From the IMG/VR virus record IMGVR_UViG_3300034283_002260, positions 1 through 31,611 of that record: a stretch of 31,611 nucleotides of DNA; one strand, written 5' to 3'. Positions 5,051-12,768 of the stretch are shown piece after piece. The translations under genes were made by a program, and so were the position numbers. The DNA comes from a virus. The notes below the pieces were generated by a model. That model was given only the letters and a program-made list of their open reading frames with translations, had not been told where the DNA came from and ran no database searches. Every line of letters begins with the position of its first letter. Position 1 is the stretch's first letter.

Positions 5051-5770
5051 ATGGCAGTTGAAAGTATTGGTACATTAGTACCAACAAAGATCCCAGGTTT
5101 ATCGGATGCAGCAGACATCCAAGCAGCACTAAGAGCATACCACTATGGCTCTTACACATTTGACACAGCAGAGTCAGATGCAAATAATTTAATTAATCCA
5201 TCTATTGCATACACAATCAATAATTTGCAAAGTCAAATTACAGCAGCAGTAGATGACTATGTAGATGAAGATATTTTAACAGCAAAAGGCTCATTAATTA
5301 CTGCATCAGCAGCGTCTACCCCAGTTCAATTAGAAATTGGAACTAATGGACATGTCCTTACTGCAAATTCTTCAGCGACATACGGACTTGAGTGGGCAGC
5401 CCCAGCAGTAACTGCATCAAACACAGTAACTTTAACAAACAAAACTTTAACAGCACCAATTGCTACATTAGCAACAAACGCACAAACAGCCTCTTATACA
5501 TTAGTATTAGCAGATCAAAGCGACATTGTAGAAATGAACGTTGGATCTGCAAATAACTTAACAGTTCCACCAAATGGCGATGTTGCTTTTCCAACAGGAA
5601 CAGTTATTACAATCCTACAAACAGGTTCTGGACAAACCACACTTGTCGCAGGAAGCGGAGTAACAGTAAACGGTTCTCCAGGATTAAAATTAAGAGGACA
5701 ATGGTCTAGCGCAACTTTAGTAAAGCGTGATACAAATACTTGGGTTGCTATAGGAGATTTAACCGCATAA
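5051..5770 (+). CDS. Tail-fibre protein, 239 aa
   Basis: Low-complexity, Ala/Thr/Asn-rich beta protein typical of tail fibres. It contains 'TVTLTNKTLTAPI' (around residues 123-137), a motif shared with the fibre proteins at 16933 and 19307. The C-terminal part (FPTGTVITILQTGSGQTTLV, then GSPGLKLRGQWSSATLVKRD) is a beta-sandwich found at the ends of many phage fibre proteins. GAGGTG ribosome binding site. Coupled through TAATG to the Fn3-Hint gene. Confidence 0.8.
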   Translation: MAVESIGTLVPTKIPGLSDAADIQAALRAYHYGSYTFDTAESDANNLINPSIAYTINNLQSQITAAVDDYVDEDILTAKGSLITASAASTPVQLEIGTNGHVLTANSSATYGLEWAAPAVTASNTVTLTNKTLTAPIATLATNAQTASYTLVLADQSDIVEMNVGSANNLTVPPNGDVAFPTGTVITILQTGSGQTTLVAGSGVTVNGSPGLKLRGQWSSATLVKRDTNTWVAIGDLTA

Positions 5771-6720
5771 TGTTAAACTTACTTGGGGCAGCAGCATCTG
5801 GAGGTGGACGTACACCTGGTACACCTACTATTGGTACAGCAACTGGTGGCGTTGTTGAAGCCTCTGTTGCATTTACTGCTCCAAGTTATTTAGGAAAACC
5901 ATCAAGTAATAATATTTATACAGTAACTTCATCTCCAGGCGGTGTTACAGCAACTGGAGCATCATCTCCAATTACAGTAACTGGATTAACAGCAGGTACC
6001 GCATATACATTTACAGTTACATTAAGCACAAGAACATCAGATAACACTATTATTCGTACAAGCGCAGCCTCATCAGCAAGTAACTCAGTTACCCCAACAG
6101 CACCAGGACCATTCTTTCCGCCATTCTTCCCATTCTTCCCATTTTTCCCAGGATTTGGACCATTCTTTCCACCGTTCTTCCCATTCTTCCCACCATTTTT
6201 CCCACCGTTTTTCCCACACTTCCCATCAAAGTGTATTCATGAAGATACATTAATCAAAACTCCAACTGGGTATATTGCAGCCAAAGACTTAAACGTTGGA
6301 GACAAAGTATATTCAGTAGATCTTGTTGAGTTAGCGAATGAAGATGTTGATTCTGATGAAATTAATTACATAAATTTTGATTCTACAACTCTAACTTCAC
6401 AATCTGGCTTAGTTGAAACTACAATTGTAAATGCTCTGCCTAATGCAAAAGATGAATTCATGTATTTTAATAATGAAGAAAATATTAAGTTTTCTTTGGA
6501 GCAACCAATGTTCGTAAAAAGAGAAAACGAATACGAAGTTCTTCCATCAGGAATGGTTCAACAAGGAGATTACTTACTAAAAATTGATGACAGTGGAAAT
6601 ATTGTTGAGTCCTTAGTAGAAGCAATAACAATAGTTGAAGAGTCATGCATGACCTACTTGTTTGACTGTGAACCACAGGATTGGTTTATCGCAGGCGGTT
6701 ATTTAGTTCACAACAAATAA
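5770..6720 (+). CDS. Fn3 - Phe/Pro tract - Hint domain protein, 316 aa
   Basis: ATG 5770 overlaps the upstream stop; an in-frame start at 5740 would run into the fibre gene. Domains: fibronectin-III-like beta sandwich (about 18-109); a 40-residue tract at 113-152 of 20 Phe, 16 Pro, 3 Gly and 1 His (PFFPPFFPFFP pattern); then a Hint (intein/hedgehog-type autoprocessing) domain from Cys155 to the C-terminus. Intein block A (CIHEDTLIKTPTGYIAAKDL, then GDKVYSVD) is clear and the C-terminal block ends GGYLVHNK. Where block B normally has TxxH, this protein has SLEQ (about 242-245), so the helper His is missing. Only Lys follows the terminal Asn, so splicing is not possible; cleavage or ligation remains possible. 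Probably a virion surface protein. Confidence 0.8.
   Translation: MLNLLGAAASGGGRTPGTPTIGTATGGVVEASVAFTAPSYLGKPSSNNIYTVTSSPGGVTATGASSPITVTGLTAGTAYTFTVTLSTRTSDNTIIRTSAASSASNSVTPTAPGPFFPPFFPFFPFFPGFGPFFPPFFPFFPPFFPPFFPHFPSKCIHEDTLIKTPTGYIAAKDLNVGDKVYSVDLVELANEDVDSDEINYINFDSTTLTSQSGLVETTIVNALPNAKDEFMYFNNEENIKFSLEQPMFVKRENEYEVLPSGMVQQGDYLLKIDDSGNIVESLVEAITIVEESCMTYLFDCEPQDWFIAGGYLVHNK
6106..6225 (+). repeat. Phe/Pro-coding tandem repeat
   Basis: Imperfect repeats of CCATTCTTCCC-type units with codon-level variation (TTC/TTT, CCA/CCG) encode the PFFP tract of the Hint protein. Such repeats are prone to slippage, so length variation between strains is expected. Confidence 0.8.
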
Positions 6721-6749
6721 CTAACACAATTTTGTAAGGGGGCAAAATA

Positions 6750-7325
6750 GTGAAAATTTATAGATTTGAAGATTTTGTTTCTGAGAAAGACCAACAGAGT
6801 ATTCTTGCATTTTGCAAAAATAATCCAAAATGGTCTTCAACCACGGGAGATAAAAAGTTTTCTAGTCAACAAAAAAATATGGTTAGCGCCAATGGTGATA
6901 ATACACATCTTCTTGATATAGATGAAACAATGCAAATACTGGATAAGTATAACCACGAAATAGCAAGGGTATTACATCAGGAAAACCTTATACAAAATAA
7001 TGTTTTTGGTATGCCTCCAACCCTATTTAAATACTCAAAAGGTTATAGCCTACCATTGCACATGGATACCAAATACTCCAAATGGATCACTTACGCTTCT
7101 GTTATATACTTTAATGATGAATATGATGGTGGAGAGTTATCATTTCCAAATTTAAATGTTAGCATTAAGCCAAAAGCAAGAGAGTTAATTATTTTTTCAC
7201 AAACAGAAGATGACTACTATCATGAAATAAAAAGAATTAAAGATGGCATAAGATATTCAAGTGCCACTTGGTGGGGATCAGAAGAAGAGCAAGAAAACAA
7301 TGTCATTGGTTACAACTTTAAGTGA
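6750..7325 (+). CDS. 2OG-Fe(II) dioxygenase, prolyl-4-hydroxylase-like (copy 1), 191 aa
   Basis: Double-stranded beta-helix dioxygenase that would couple 2-oxoglutarate decarboxylation to hydroxylation. Iron ligands are intact: H104-x-D106 (LHMD) and distal H158 (YYHEI). R168 (GIRYSS) fills the place of the residue binding the 2OG carboxylate. The family signature 'VIYFNDEYDGGELSFP' precedes the distal part. GTG start behind a strong AAGGGGG ribosome binding site. First of eight copies; the next gene overlaps its 3' end. Substrate unknown: protein proline, lysine or a small molecule. Confidence 0.9.
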   Translation: MKIYRFEDFVSEKDQQSILAFCKNNPKWSSTTGDKKFSSQQKNMVSANGDNTHLLDIDETMQILDKYNHEIARVLHQENLIQNNVFGMPPTLFKYSKGYSLPLHMDTKYSKWITYASVIYFNDEYDGGELSFPNLNVSIKPKARELIIFSQTEDDYYHEIKRIKDGIRYSSATWWGSEEEQENNVIGYNFK

Positions 7326-7758
7326 AAGATCCTGCGGAAGTTGTACAAAATGTTGTGAAGGCTGGCTTTCTTCAAACATAAGGGGACACAGAATGTATCC
7401 TGGAAAACCTTGTTTTTTTGTTGAGATAAGCAAAGGCTGTACAGATTATGAAAATAGACCTGCAATACCTTGCAAGGTTTTTAATTGCGAATGGATAAAA
7501 AATGTCAAACTTCCAGAAGAATTTAAGCCAAATAATATAGGCTTTATTATTCAAAAAAAATATCTAAAAAAGAGTGAGTACTATTCTTTAGTTCCAGCAA
7601 GCCAAACAATAGTCGTTGAAAATATTAAAAATATATCTAATTGGTTTAACCAAAATAGCATAAATTTCTTTTATATTTATGATAATGAAAAATATTTTTC
7701 GGGAGATGAAGAGTTTTTAAAAAAATGCTATAATGATAAAGAGTTTTTAAAAGTATAA
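7300..7758 (+). CDS. YkgJ-like Cys-cluster (zinc/iron-chelating) protein, 152 aa
   Basis: The N-terminal half carries the CxxCxxCC cluster of the YkgJ/UPF0153 family (CGSCTKCCEGW), then PGKPCFFV, KGCTDYENRP and PCKVFNCEW, all Cys positions expected for that metal-chelating domain. ATG 7300 was preferred to the GTG at 7261 because the signature begins soon after it; the gene overlaps copy 1 by 26 nt. The C-terminal half is helical and unrecognised. Set between two Fe(II) enzymes, it may load or buffer iron, which is inference from context; the biochemical role of the family is not settled. Confidence 0.8.
   Translation: MSLVTTLSERSCGSCTKCCEGWLSSNIRGHRMYPGKPCFFVEISKGCTDYENRPAIPCKVFNCEWIKNVKLPEEFKPNNIGFIIQKKYLKKSEYYSLVPASQTIVVENIKNISNWFNQNSINFFYIYDNEKYFSGDEEFLKKCYNDKEFLKV
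7726..7734 (+). promoter_or_regulatory. Extended -10 promoter TGCTATAAT
   Basis: Lies in the 3' end of the YkgJ-like gene, about 43 nt before the ATG at 7777. Would give a leader of about 36 nt with a GAGGG ribosome binding site. Confidence 0.4.
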
Positions 7759-7776
7759 AATGAATGAGGGAAAAAT

Positions 7777-8334
7777 ATGATGGATAAAGAGTCTTACGAT
7801 ATTCTAGTAGATAAGATTGGAAGTTCAACTGATAACATATTGGTAATAAATAATTTTCTTACCGAAGAAGAATGTGACTTAATAGTTAACAATCTAAATA
7901 CAAAGACTGCATTAAGTTTGACTGGGTTTTGGGAAAATAGAATTTTTTCTGAATTTTCTTTTCCTAAAGAATGTAAAAGTATTCTTAAAAAATATAGAAT
8001 TAAATCTCATGCCCAAGTAAAAAAAATATATGGCGATACTTTATTGGCCAATTCTATGAATCAACATATAGTCAAGTGGCCAGAAGGTCCAGGCATGGAA
8101 GAGCACATAGATGATGAAGCAAAAGAAAGATCTCACTATCATATAGCGTCTGTTTTGTATTTAAATGATAATTACGATGGAGGAGAGATTAATTTCCCTC
8201 AGCACAATCTTTCTATAAAGCCAAAAAAGGGAGATTTATTAATTTTCCCAGGGAATCAAAACTACGCTCATGAAGTTAAAGAGATACTGTCTGGTGAAAG
8301 ATTTACTGCTCCTGGCTGGTATAGATTTTTATAA
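7777..8334 (+). CDS. 2OG-Fe(II) dioxygenase, prolyl-4-hydroxylase-like (copy 2), 185 aa
   Basis: Iron ligands H110-x-D112 (EHIDD) and H165 (YAHEV), with R175 (GERFTAP) at the 2OG position. Signature 'VLYLNDNYDGGEINFP'. The N-terminal segment 'LVINNFLTEEECDLIV' is the usual entry strand and helix of phage and bacterial P4H-like proteins. GAGGG ribosome binding site; an alternative ATG lies one codon downstream. A strong promoter for the next group of hydroxylases lies directly after it. Confidence 0.9.
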   Translation: MMDKESYDILVDKIGSSTDNILVINNFLTEEECDLIVNNLNTKTALSLTGFWENRIFSEFSFPKECKSILKKYRIKSHAQVKKIYGDTLLANSMNQHIVKWPEGPGMEEHIDDEAKERSHYHIASVLYLNDNYDGGEINFPQHNLSIKPKKGDLLIFPGNQNYAHEVKEILSGERFTAPGWYRFL

Positions 8335-8341
8335 AATTTAC

Positions 8342-8369
8342 TTGACATAAAAATAGCAAGTGGTATAAT
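8342..8369 (+). promoter_or_regulatory. Consensus sigma70-type promoter (TTGACA -16- TATAAT)
   Basis: TTGACA at 8342-8347, 16-nt spacer, TATAAT at 8364-8369 with TGG extension. This is the only promoter in the window with perfect -35, -10 and extended elements. The start would be at about 8376, giving a leader of about 14 nt with an AGGGGG ribosome binding site for the ATG at 8390. Confidence 0.85.
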
Positions 8370-8389
8370 TAATGATATAGGGGGAATAT

Positions 8390-9136
8390 ATGGAAATAGT
8401 AAATAATGGCATTACTCATTGGACCGAATTGCCAAGAGAAGAAGAATTAACAAAAAGAATTCCAACAAGAATTATTGATAACGACATTACCGTTGTTAAC
8501 TTAGACTATGGGATTAATTTATACAAAAATGCAATCAAAAAAGATGAATGTCAAAATATAATTAATGCTTTAGAATCAGAAATTGCTTTGGGTGTTCCTG
8601 GAATACAATGGCGAGGTGCACAGGTTAACGGAAAAGAAGATGTTGAATTTGTAAGAAACTGTGTAGACTTAAAATATAAGAAAGAAAACTTAGGAAAACA
8701 CATTCCTTTTAGTCAAAAACTTTTTGATATTCATGAAAGTGTAGAAAAAAGTTTAGACTACTGCTTAAAACACTATGAGTCTTTGTGGCACTTAAAAATG
8801 GACTATAAGGAAGCGTTTAACTTTGTCAAATATCTTCCAGGCAAATATTTTAAAATTCATAATGACCATGGCCCATACTATGTTTGTACGATTTCTGCTG
8901 TTGTATACCTAAATGATAATTATGACGGTGGAGAGATAGAGTTTACTAGACATGGATTAACAATAAAGCCAGATGCAGGAGATATTGTCTTGTTCCCATC
9001 AAACTTTGTTTATGAGCATGCGTCTTTAGAGATTACTTCTGGTGTAAAATATTCTGTAGTTATTATGACAGACTATAATGATCTGCATCACAAAGATGAA
9101 ATAGGATATAAAAAGAAAGATCCTAATAATGACTAA
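8390..9136 (+). CDS. 2OG-Fe(II) dioxygenase, prolyl-4-hydroxylase-like (copy 3, Lys subtype), 248 aa
   Basis: Iron ligands H157-x-D159 (IHNDHG) and H210 (YEHAS). The 2OG-binding basic residue is Lys220 (GVKYSVV) rather than Arg; collagen prolyl-4-hydroxylases also use Lys here. Signature 'VVYLNDNYDGGEIEF'. Longer than copies 1-2 because of an N-terminal extension (about 1-50). It is closely related to copy 4 (9929): both have 'EAFNFVKY/IKY' before the HxD, an extra His after the Asp, and a 'DYN..H..E' C-terminus. Driven by the strongest promoter of the cluster; overlaps the DUF6065-like gene by 8 nt. Confidence 0.9.
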   Translation: MEIVNNGITHWTELPREEELTKRIPTRIIDNDITVVNLDYGINLYKNAIKKDECQNIINALESEIALGVPGIQWRGAQVNGKEDVEFVRNCVDLKYKKENLGKHIPFSQKLFDIHESVEKSLDYCLKHYESLWHLKMDYKEAFNFVKYLPGKYFKIHNDHGPYYVCTISAVVYLNDNYDGGEIEFTRHGLTIKPDAGDIVLFPSNFVYEHASLEITSGVKYSVVIMTDYNDLHHKDEIGYKKKDPNND

Positions 9137-9920
9137 TTCTGAAGATATTATTGAAAATTTAATAACATTTAATTCACAAAAACCTTGGCTAAATGAAACA
9201 AGCAACTCTACTCCATCCACAACTCAAAAAACAATACCTCAGTGGTATAAAGATGCAGATAGATTTGCAAAAAATACAAATACTGGAGAATATTATCAGG
9301 CAACAAAAGAAATATGTCCAGTTGCAAAAGAAGGTACGGAATCAGACTATGGAAAAGTCCCTACTTGGAAAGCATGTCCAGGAATTATGGATGGATTTTT
9401 AACTGGATATGTTCTTAAAACTCCGTGTGACCTTAAATTTTTTAAAAATAGCAATGGAATTATTGACGTCAAAATTTCTGACGCAAGATATAAAGATTTT
9501 TGCACTCAAAGATCTCCTATGCCACAATTTGAACATCCTGTAGGCTACGATAAAAATCATTTTGCATGGTATTCAGATTGGGGATTAAGTTTGCCAGAAG
9601 GATATAGCGCATTATTTATAACACCAATGAATAGATTTGATTTACCGTTTTTGAATACAACTGGAATTATTGATTGTGATAAGGTAAATCTATTAGGAAC
9701 TTTTCCATTTTTTGTTATAGATGGATGGGAAGGAATCCTTAAGGCTGGAACGCCATATATGCAAGTTATCCCTTTTAAAAGAGAGGATTGGAGTCATAAA
9801 ATAAATATTACAAATATAAAAGATATCTATCCAAACTTCAAAAAAAATATAGATTTATATAGACAGCCAGACGGCGGTATTTATAAGAATCAAGTATGGT
9901 CTAAACGAGAATACAGATAG
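9129..9920 (+). CDS. DUF6065-like protein (first copy), 263 aa
   Basis: Contains 'TIPQWYKDADRF' and 'CPGIMDGFLTGYVLKTPCDL' in the first half, then 'GYSALFITPMNRFDLPFLNT', 'FPFFVIDGWEGILKAGTPYM' and 'QVIPFKREDW'. This order matches uncharacterised beta-rich proteins often found in T4-like cyanophages and related to DUF6065. It aligns by eye with the product of 10585-11328 (G-[YW]-x-L, LF-x-[TI]-[PN]P-x-N-x-F, I-x-KAG-x-P, IIP/VIP). It sits between two Lys-subtype hydroxylases and overlaps the first by 8 nt, suggesting a partner or shared-substrate role (inference). No catalytic motif recognised. Confidence 0.65.
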   Translation: MTNSEDIIENLITFNSQKPWLNETSNSTPSTTQKTIPQWYKDADRFAKNTNTGEYYQATKEICPVAKEGTESDYGKVPTWKACPGIMDGFLTGYVLKTPCDLKFFKNSNGIIDVKISDARYKDFCTQRSPMPQFEHPVGYDKNHFAWYSDWGLSLPEGYSALFITPMNRFDLPFLNTTGIIDCDKVNLLGTFPFFVIDGWEGILKAGTPYMQVIPFKREDWSHKINITNIKDIYPNFKKNIDLYRQPDGGIYKNQVWSKREYR

Positions 9921-9928
9921 GATAAAAA

Positions 9929-10582
9929 ATGAGCAATTGGACAGAAAAAATAAATCATGGCAATGGTATAGTTTGTTACAAAGGTGTACTTAAAAAAAAG
10001 TTAAATATTATTGATAGACTTGAATCAAACCTTTCAGAGGTTGGTAGTCCAAATCGTTTTAGTTGGCTTCCAGCATATGTTGGATATAAACAACTTATAC
10101 CTGATTACAGAGATTGTGTAGACTTTAAATTTAAAAAAACTGACTTACAAGGTGATATTAGTACTAAATCTGTACAACTTCAAGAACTTTGGCAAGATGT
10201 TTACGATGCTCAATTGCCACCAGTTGAAGATTATTGTAAAGATTATAATATTTATGAATTAAAATACTGGGAAGCCTTTAACTTTATAAAGTATGGTCCA
10301 GGACAGCATTTTCAAGAGCACCACGATCATGGATATTCTTATAACTGTACAGTTTCTTTAGTTGGATATATTAATGATGACTATGATGGTGGAGAGTTAT
10401 TTTTTAGACTACAAGGTTTAAACATAAAACCAGAGGCTGGAGATTTGTTTGTATTCCCGTCAAACTTTATGTACCCACATAGAGCGATGCCTGTTCATTC
10501 TGGAACAAAATACTCAATTGTAACAATGCTTGACTATAACAAAAAGTTTCATACCCAAGAAATGTATACTGAAGATAAATAA
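9929..10582 (+). CDS. 2OG-Fe(II) dioxygenase, prolyl-4-hydroxylase-like (copy 4, Lys subtype), 217 aa
   Basis: Iron ligands H131-x-D133 (EHHDHG) and H184 (YPHRA), with Lys194 (GTKYSIV) at the 2OG position. Signature 'VGYINDDYDGGELFF'. Nearest relative in the window is copy 3 (8390). AGGAT ribosome binding site 8 nt after the DUF6065-like gene; 2 nt before the second DUF6065-like gene, so the four genes 8390-11328 form two hydroxylase/DUF6065 pairs. Confidence 0.9.
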   Translation: MSNWTEKINHGNGIVCYKGVLKKKLNIIDRLESNLSEVGSPNRFSWLPAYVGYKQLIPDYRDCVDFKFKKTDLQGDISTKSVQLQELWQDVYDAQLPPVEDYCKDYNIYELKYWEAFNFIKYGPGQHFQEHHDHGYSYNCTVSLVGYINDDYDGGELFFRLQGLNIKPEAGDLFVFPSNFMYPHRAMPVHSGTKYSIVTMLDYNKKFHTQEMYTEDK

Positions 10583-10584
10583 CT

Positions 10585-11328
10585 ATGCTTAATATTTCAG
10601 TTGAAAAAACGATGAACTCTAACATAGAGATTCGTCCAATGTCAATAAAAAGGGATTGGATGGACAATACCGCACAAGGACATGCCTATAGATGCTTTCC
10701 AGTAACACAGGCAAATGTAATTGGTTGGAGTCTCTCATCTACTAAAGATATACGTTTTACTTGGAATGGGACAATTGATCAAACTTCCGATACTGTTACC
10801 ATAACAGAGGGAAATGACTTTGCATATACTGGAAGAGGTCAAGGAACTGTAAGTTTTAATACTGGATTAGTTTTTAAAACAGAATCAAATATTAGTTTAT
10901 TCACAATTAATCCAGTAAATTATTTTAATAACGATTTTGAAGTTATGTCTTCTTTAGTATCTACATCTTTTTATGACAACCCTATTCCTTTGGCAATTAG
11001 AGCAAAAACTCCTAATCAAGAAATTATTATAAAGGCGGGATCTCCACTTGCCACAATAATTCCTATTTCTTTAACTAGTCTTGATAACACTTCTATTGAA
11101 ATATTTGATTATGTTGATAAAAATAATAAAAGGGCAAATGCCAACAAAAAATATGGTGAGGCTGCTCAAGCAATAAATCAAACAGGTGGATGGACAGACT
11201 GGTATAGAAATGCAGTTAATGAAAAAGGCGATATATTGGGAGAACATGAAACAAAAACCTTAAAACTTTCTGTAAAAGATAGTAGAAAACAAGAAGGCTT
11301 TATTCGCTCAAAAGAGGATAGGGTATAA
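10585..11328 (+). CDS. DUF6065-like protein (second copy), 247 aa
   Basis: Matches the DUF6065 layout well. It has 'RDWMDNTAQGHAYRCFPVTQ' (about 24-43), then 'ANVIGWSLSS' and 'FTWNG', 'GQGTVSFNTGLVFKTESNIS' in the middle, 'LFTINPVNYF', and 'IIIKAGSPLATIIPIS' near 175. The family is uncharacterised; bacterial members often sit near 2OG-dioxygenase or sugar-related genes, which is a recollection and not checked. Only 2 nt from copy 4 and without a clear ribosome binding site, so translation is probably coupled. The promoter for the next group lies at its 3' end. Confidence 0.7.
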   Translation: MLNISVEKTMNSNIEIRPMSIKRDWMDNTAQGHAYRCFPVTQANVIGWSLSSTKDIRFTWNGTIDQTSDTVTITEGNDFAYTGRGQGTVSFNTGLVFKTESNISLFTINPVNYFNNDFEVMSSLVSTSFYDNPIPLAIRAKTPNQEIIIKAGSPLATIIPISLTSLDNTSIEIFDYVDKNNKRANANKKYGEAAQAINQTGGWTDWYRNAVNEKGDILGEHETKTLKLSVKDSRKQEGFIRSKEDRV

Positions 11329-11329
11329 T
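11324..11329 (+). promoter_or_regulatory. -10 box TATAAT before copy 5
   Basis: Perfect TATAAT (no TG extension), overlapping the end of the preceding gene and 6 nt before the ATG at 11336. Leaderless mRNA predicted. Confidence 0.55.
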
Positions 11330-11335
11330 ATTATT

Positions 11336-12013
11336 ATGCAAAATATTAAAAATATAAAAACAGTAAAAAGAACACCATCAATCACACCATCTGGATTTTT
11401 TGGAAATAAAAAAGAAATGATAGTTGAACTAGAAAATTTTATGACTCAAGAAGAAATAGATTTTTTAGAAAATGCTGCAAAATCTATTACGATTTGGGAT
11501 GTAACAGAAAGCCACGTTAATGAAAATGGCACAGTCGTTTACGATTCTGATTATTGGAAAGATAGAGTTGCTACAAGGCCAACTTTAGATAAAAATGATC
11601 CTACAATTGGTCCTGTTATTTCTGGGTTATTTGAAAGATTGCAGCCAATAATTGAAAAATTTTATCAAGTAAAAGTAAAGCCAACTGGGACCACCATTGT
11701 TAAATGGCTTCCTGGACAGTTTCAAAATCCACATGCAGACAAAGAGTTGCATGATGGCCCAGACGCTGGTTTACCAAATGATTTTCCAAACTATGACCTA
11801 TCAAGTTTATTTTATTTAAATGATGATTATGAAGGGGGAGAATTATATTTTCCTCTTCAAGATATAAAATTTAAACCAAAAAAAGGTGCTGCTTATTTTT
11901 TTCCAGGAGATAAAAATTATATACATGGGGTAACAGAAATAAAAAGTGGTATAAGATATACATGTCCATTTTTTTGGGAAATAACAAAGCACACAGGAGA
12001 TAGACAACCATGA
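11336..12013 (+). CDS. 2OG-Fe(II) dioxygenase, prolyl-4-hydroxylase-like (copy 5), 225 aa
   Basis: Iron ligands H133-x-D135 (PHADK) and H197 (YIHGV), with R207 (GIRYTCP) at the 2OG position. Signature 'LFYLNDDYEGGELYFP'. Between HxD and the signature is an insertion (ELHDGPDAGLPNDFPN) that may shape the substrate channel. N-terminal 'MIVELENFMTQEEIDFLENA' is the normal entry segment. The stop overlaps the next start (ATGA), beginning a tight run of four hydroxylases. Confidence 0.9.
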   Translation: MQNIKNIKTVKRTPSITPSGFFGNKKEMIVELENFMTQEEIDFLENAAKSITIWDVTESHVNENGTVVYDSDYWKDRVATRPTLDKNDPTIGPVISGLFERLQPIIEKFYQVKVKPTGTTIVKWLPGQFQNPHADKELHDGPDAGLPNDFPNYDLSSLFYLNDDYEGGELYFPLQDIKFKPKKGAAYFFPGDKNYIHGVTEIKSGIRYTCPFFWEITKHTGDRQP

Positions 12014-12768
12014 ATTTAAGTAACAAAAAAAGAATAACAAAAGATATTGTGGTATATGAAAACTTTTTAGATAAAGAAACCTCTGCTAAAATTGTAAAGG
12101 TTTTAGATAAACATGCAGAAAGCGGAAGTATTTCTTGGATGCCAATATCTTTTTATGAATCGTATTCTTCAGTTTTACCATTAGATAATGATGAAGAGAT
12201 TATTGCTCTTGGTTTAAGTCCAACTATTTTTTCTGATATTGAAAAAACAATGCCAGAAGCAATAGCATCTGTACATGATCTTGACCCAAAAACAATTTGT
12301 AAGATTGGATACCATACACAAAAGTGGGAGCCAGGAGCATATGCAAGAATGCATTCAGATAATACAGATGCTGAAGGAAATTCTGGAGCATTTACAAGGA
12401 GTAGATATGCTGGGTTTCTTTATTTAAATGATGACTTTGAAGGTGGGCTATTAAAGTTTCCAGATCAAAATATAGAGATTAAACCACAGGTAGGAATGCT
12501 TGCTGTTTTTGATGGGGGATTTAATAATATGCATGAAGTATCATTAATAGAAAGCGGAGTAAGATACACAATAGGATCTTTTTGGGACGACAGAGAAGAA
12601 GACGCTTACCCACAAGAAGTAAGAGATGCTTGGGCAAAAGAAATGAAGGCAACAAGGGCACAGCAAGAGATTGAAAGGGCAGAGTGGCAAAATCTTTTAA
12701 AACAAGGGTATAAAATTGATAAAAGGGGTAATAAATATAAGATAGGACTGGATGACAAAAATGTCTAA
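12010..12768 (+). CDS. 2OG-Fe(II) dioxygenase, prolyl-4-hydroxylase-like (copy 6), 252 aa
   Basis: Iron ligands H115-x-D117 (MHSDN) and H175 (NMHEV), with R185 (GVRYTIG) at the 2OG position. Signature 'FLYLNDDFEGGLLKFP'. It has a C-terminal extension of about 60 residues (EDAYPQEVRDAWAKEMKATR, then AQQEIERAEWQNLL and a basic end) that is helical and absent from the other copies; it could mediate oligomerisation or protein binding. ATGA overlap upstream and 17-nt overlap downstream. Confidence 0.9.
   Translation: MNLSNKKRITKDIVVYENFLDKETSAKIVKVLDKHAESGSISWMPISFYESYSSVLPLDNDEEIIALGLSPTIFSDIEKTMPEAIASVHDLDPKTICKIGYHTQKWEPGAYARMHSDNTDAEGNSGAFTRSRYAGFLYLNDDFEGGLLKFPDQNIEIKPQVGMLAVFDGGFNNMHEVSLIESGVRYTIGSFWDDREEDAYPQEVRDAWAKEMKATRAQQEIERAEWQNLLKQGYKIDKRGNKYKIGLDDKNV

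Noticed and set aside
6106-6225. CRISPR-like repeats in the Phe/Pro tract
   Set aside because: Repeats are short, contiguous and in frame, with no spacers; they encode the PFFP protein tract.
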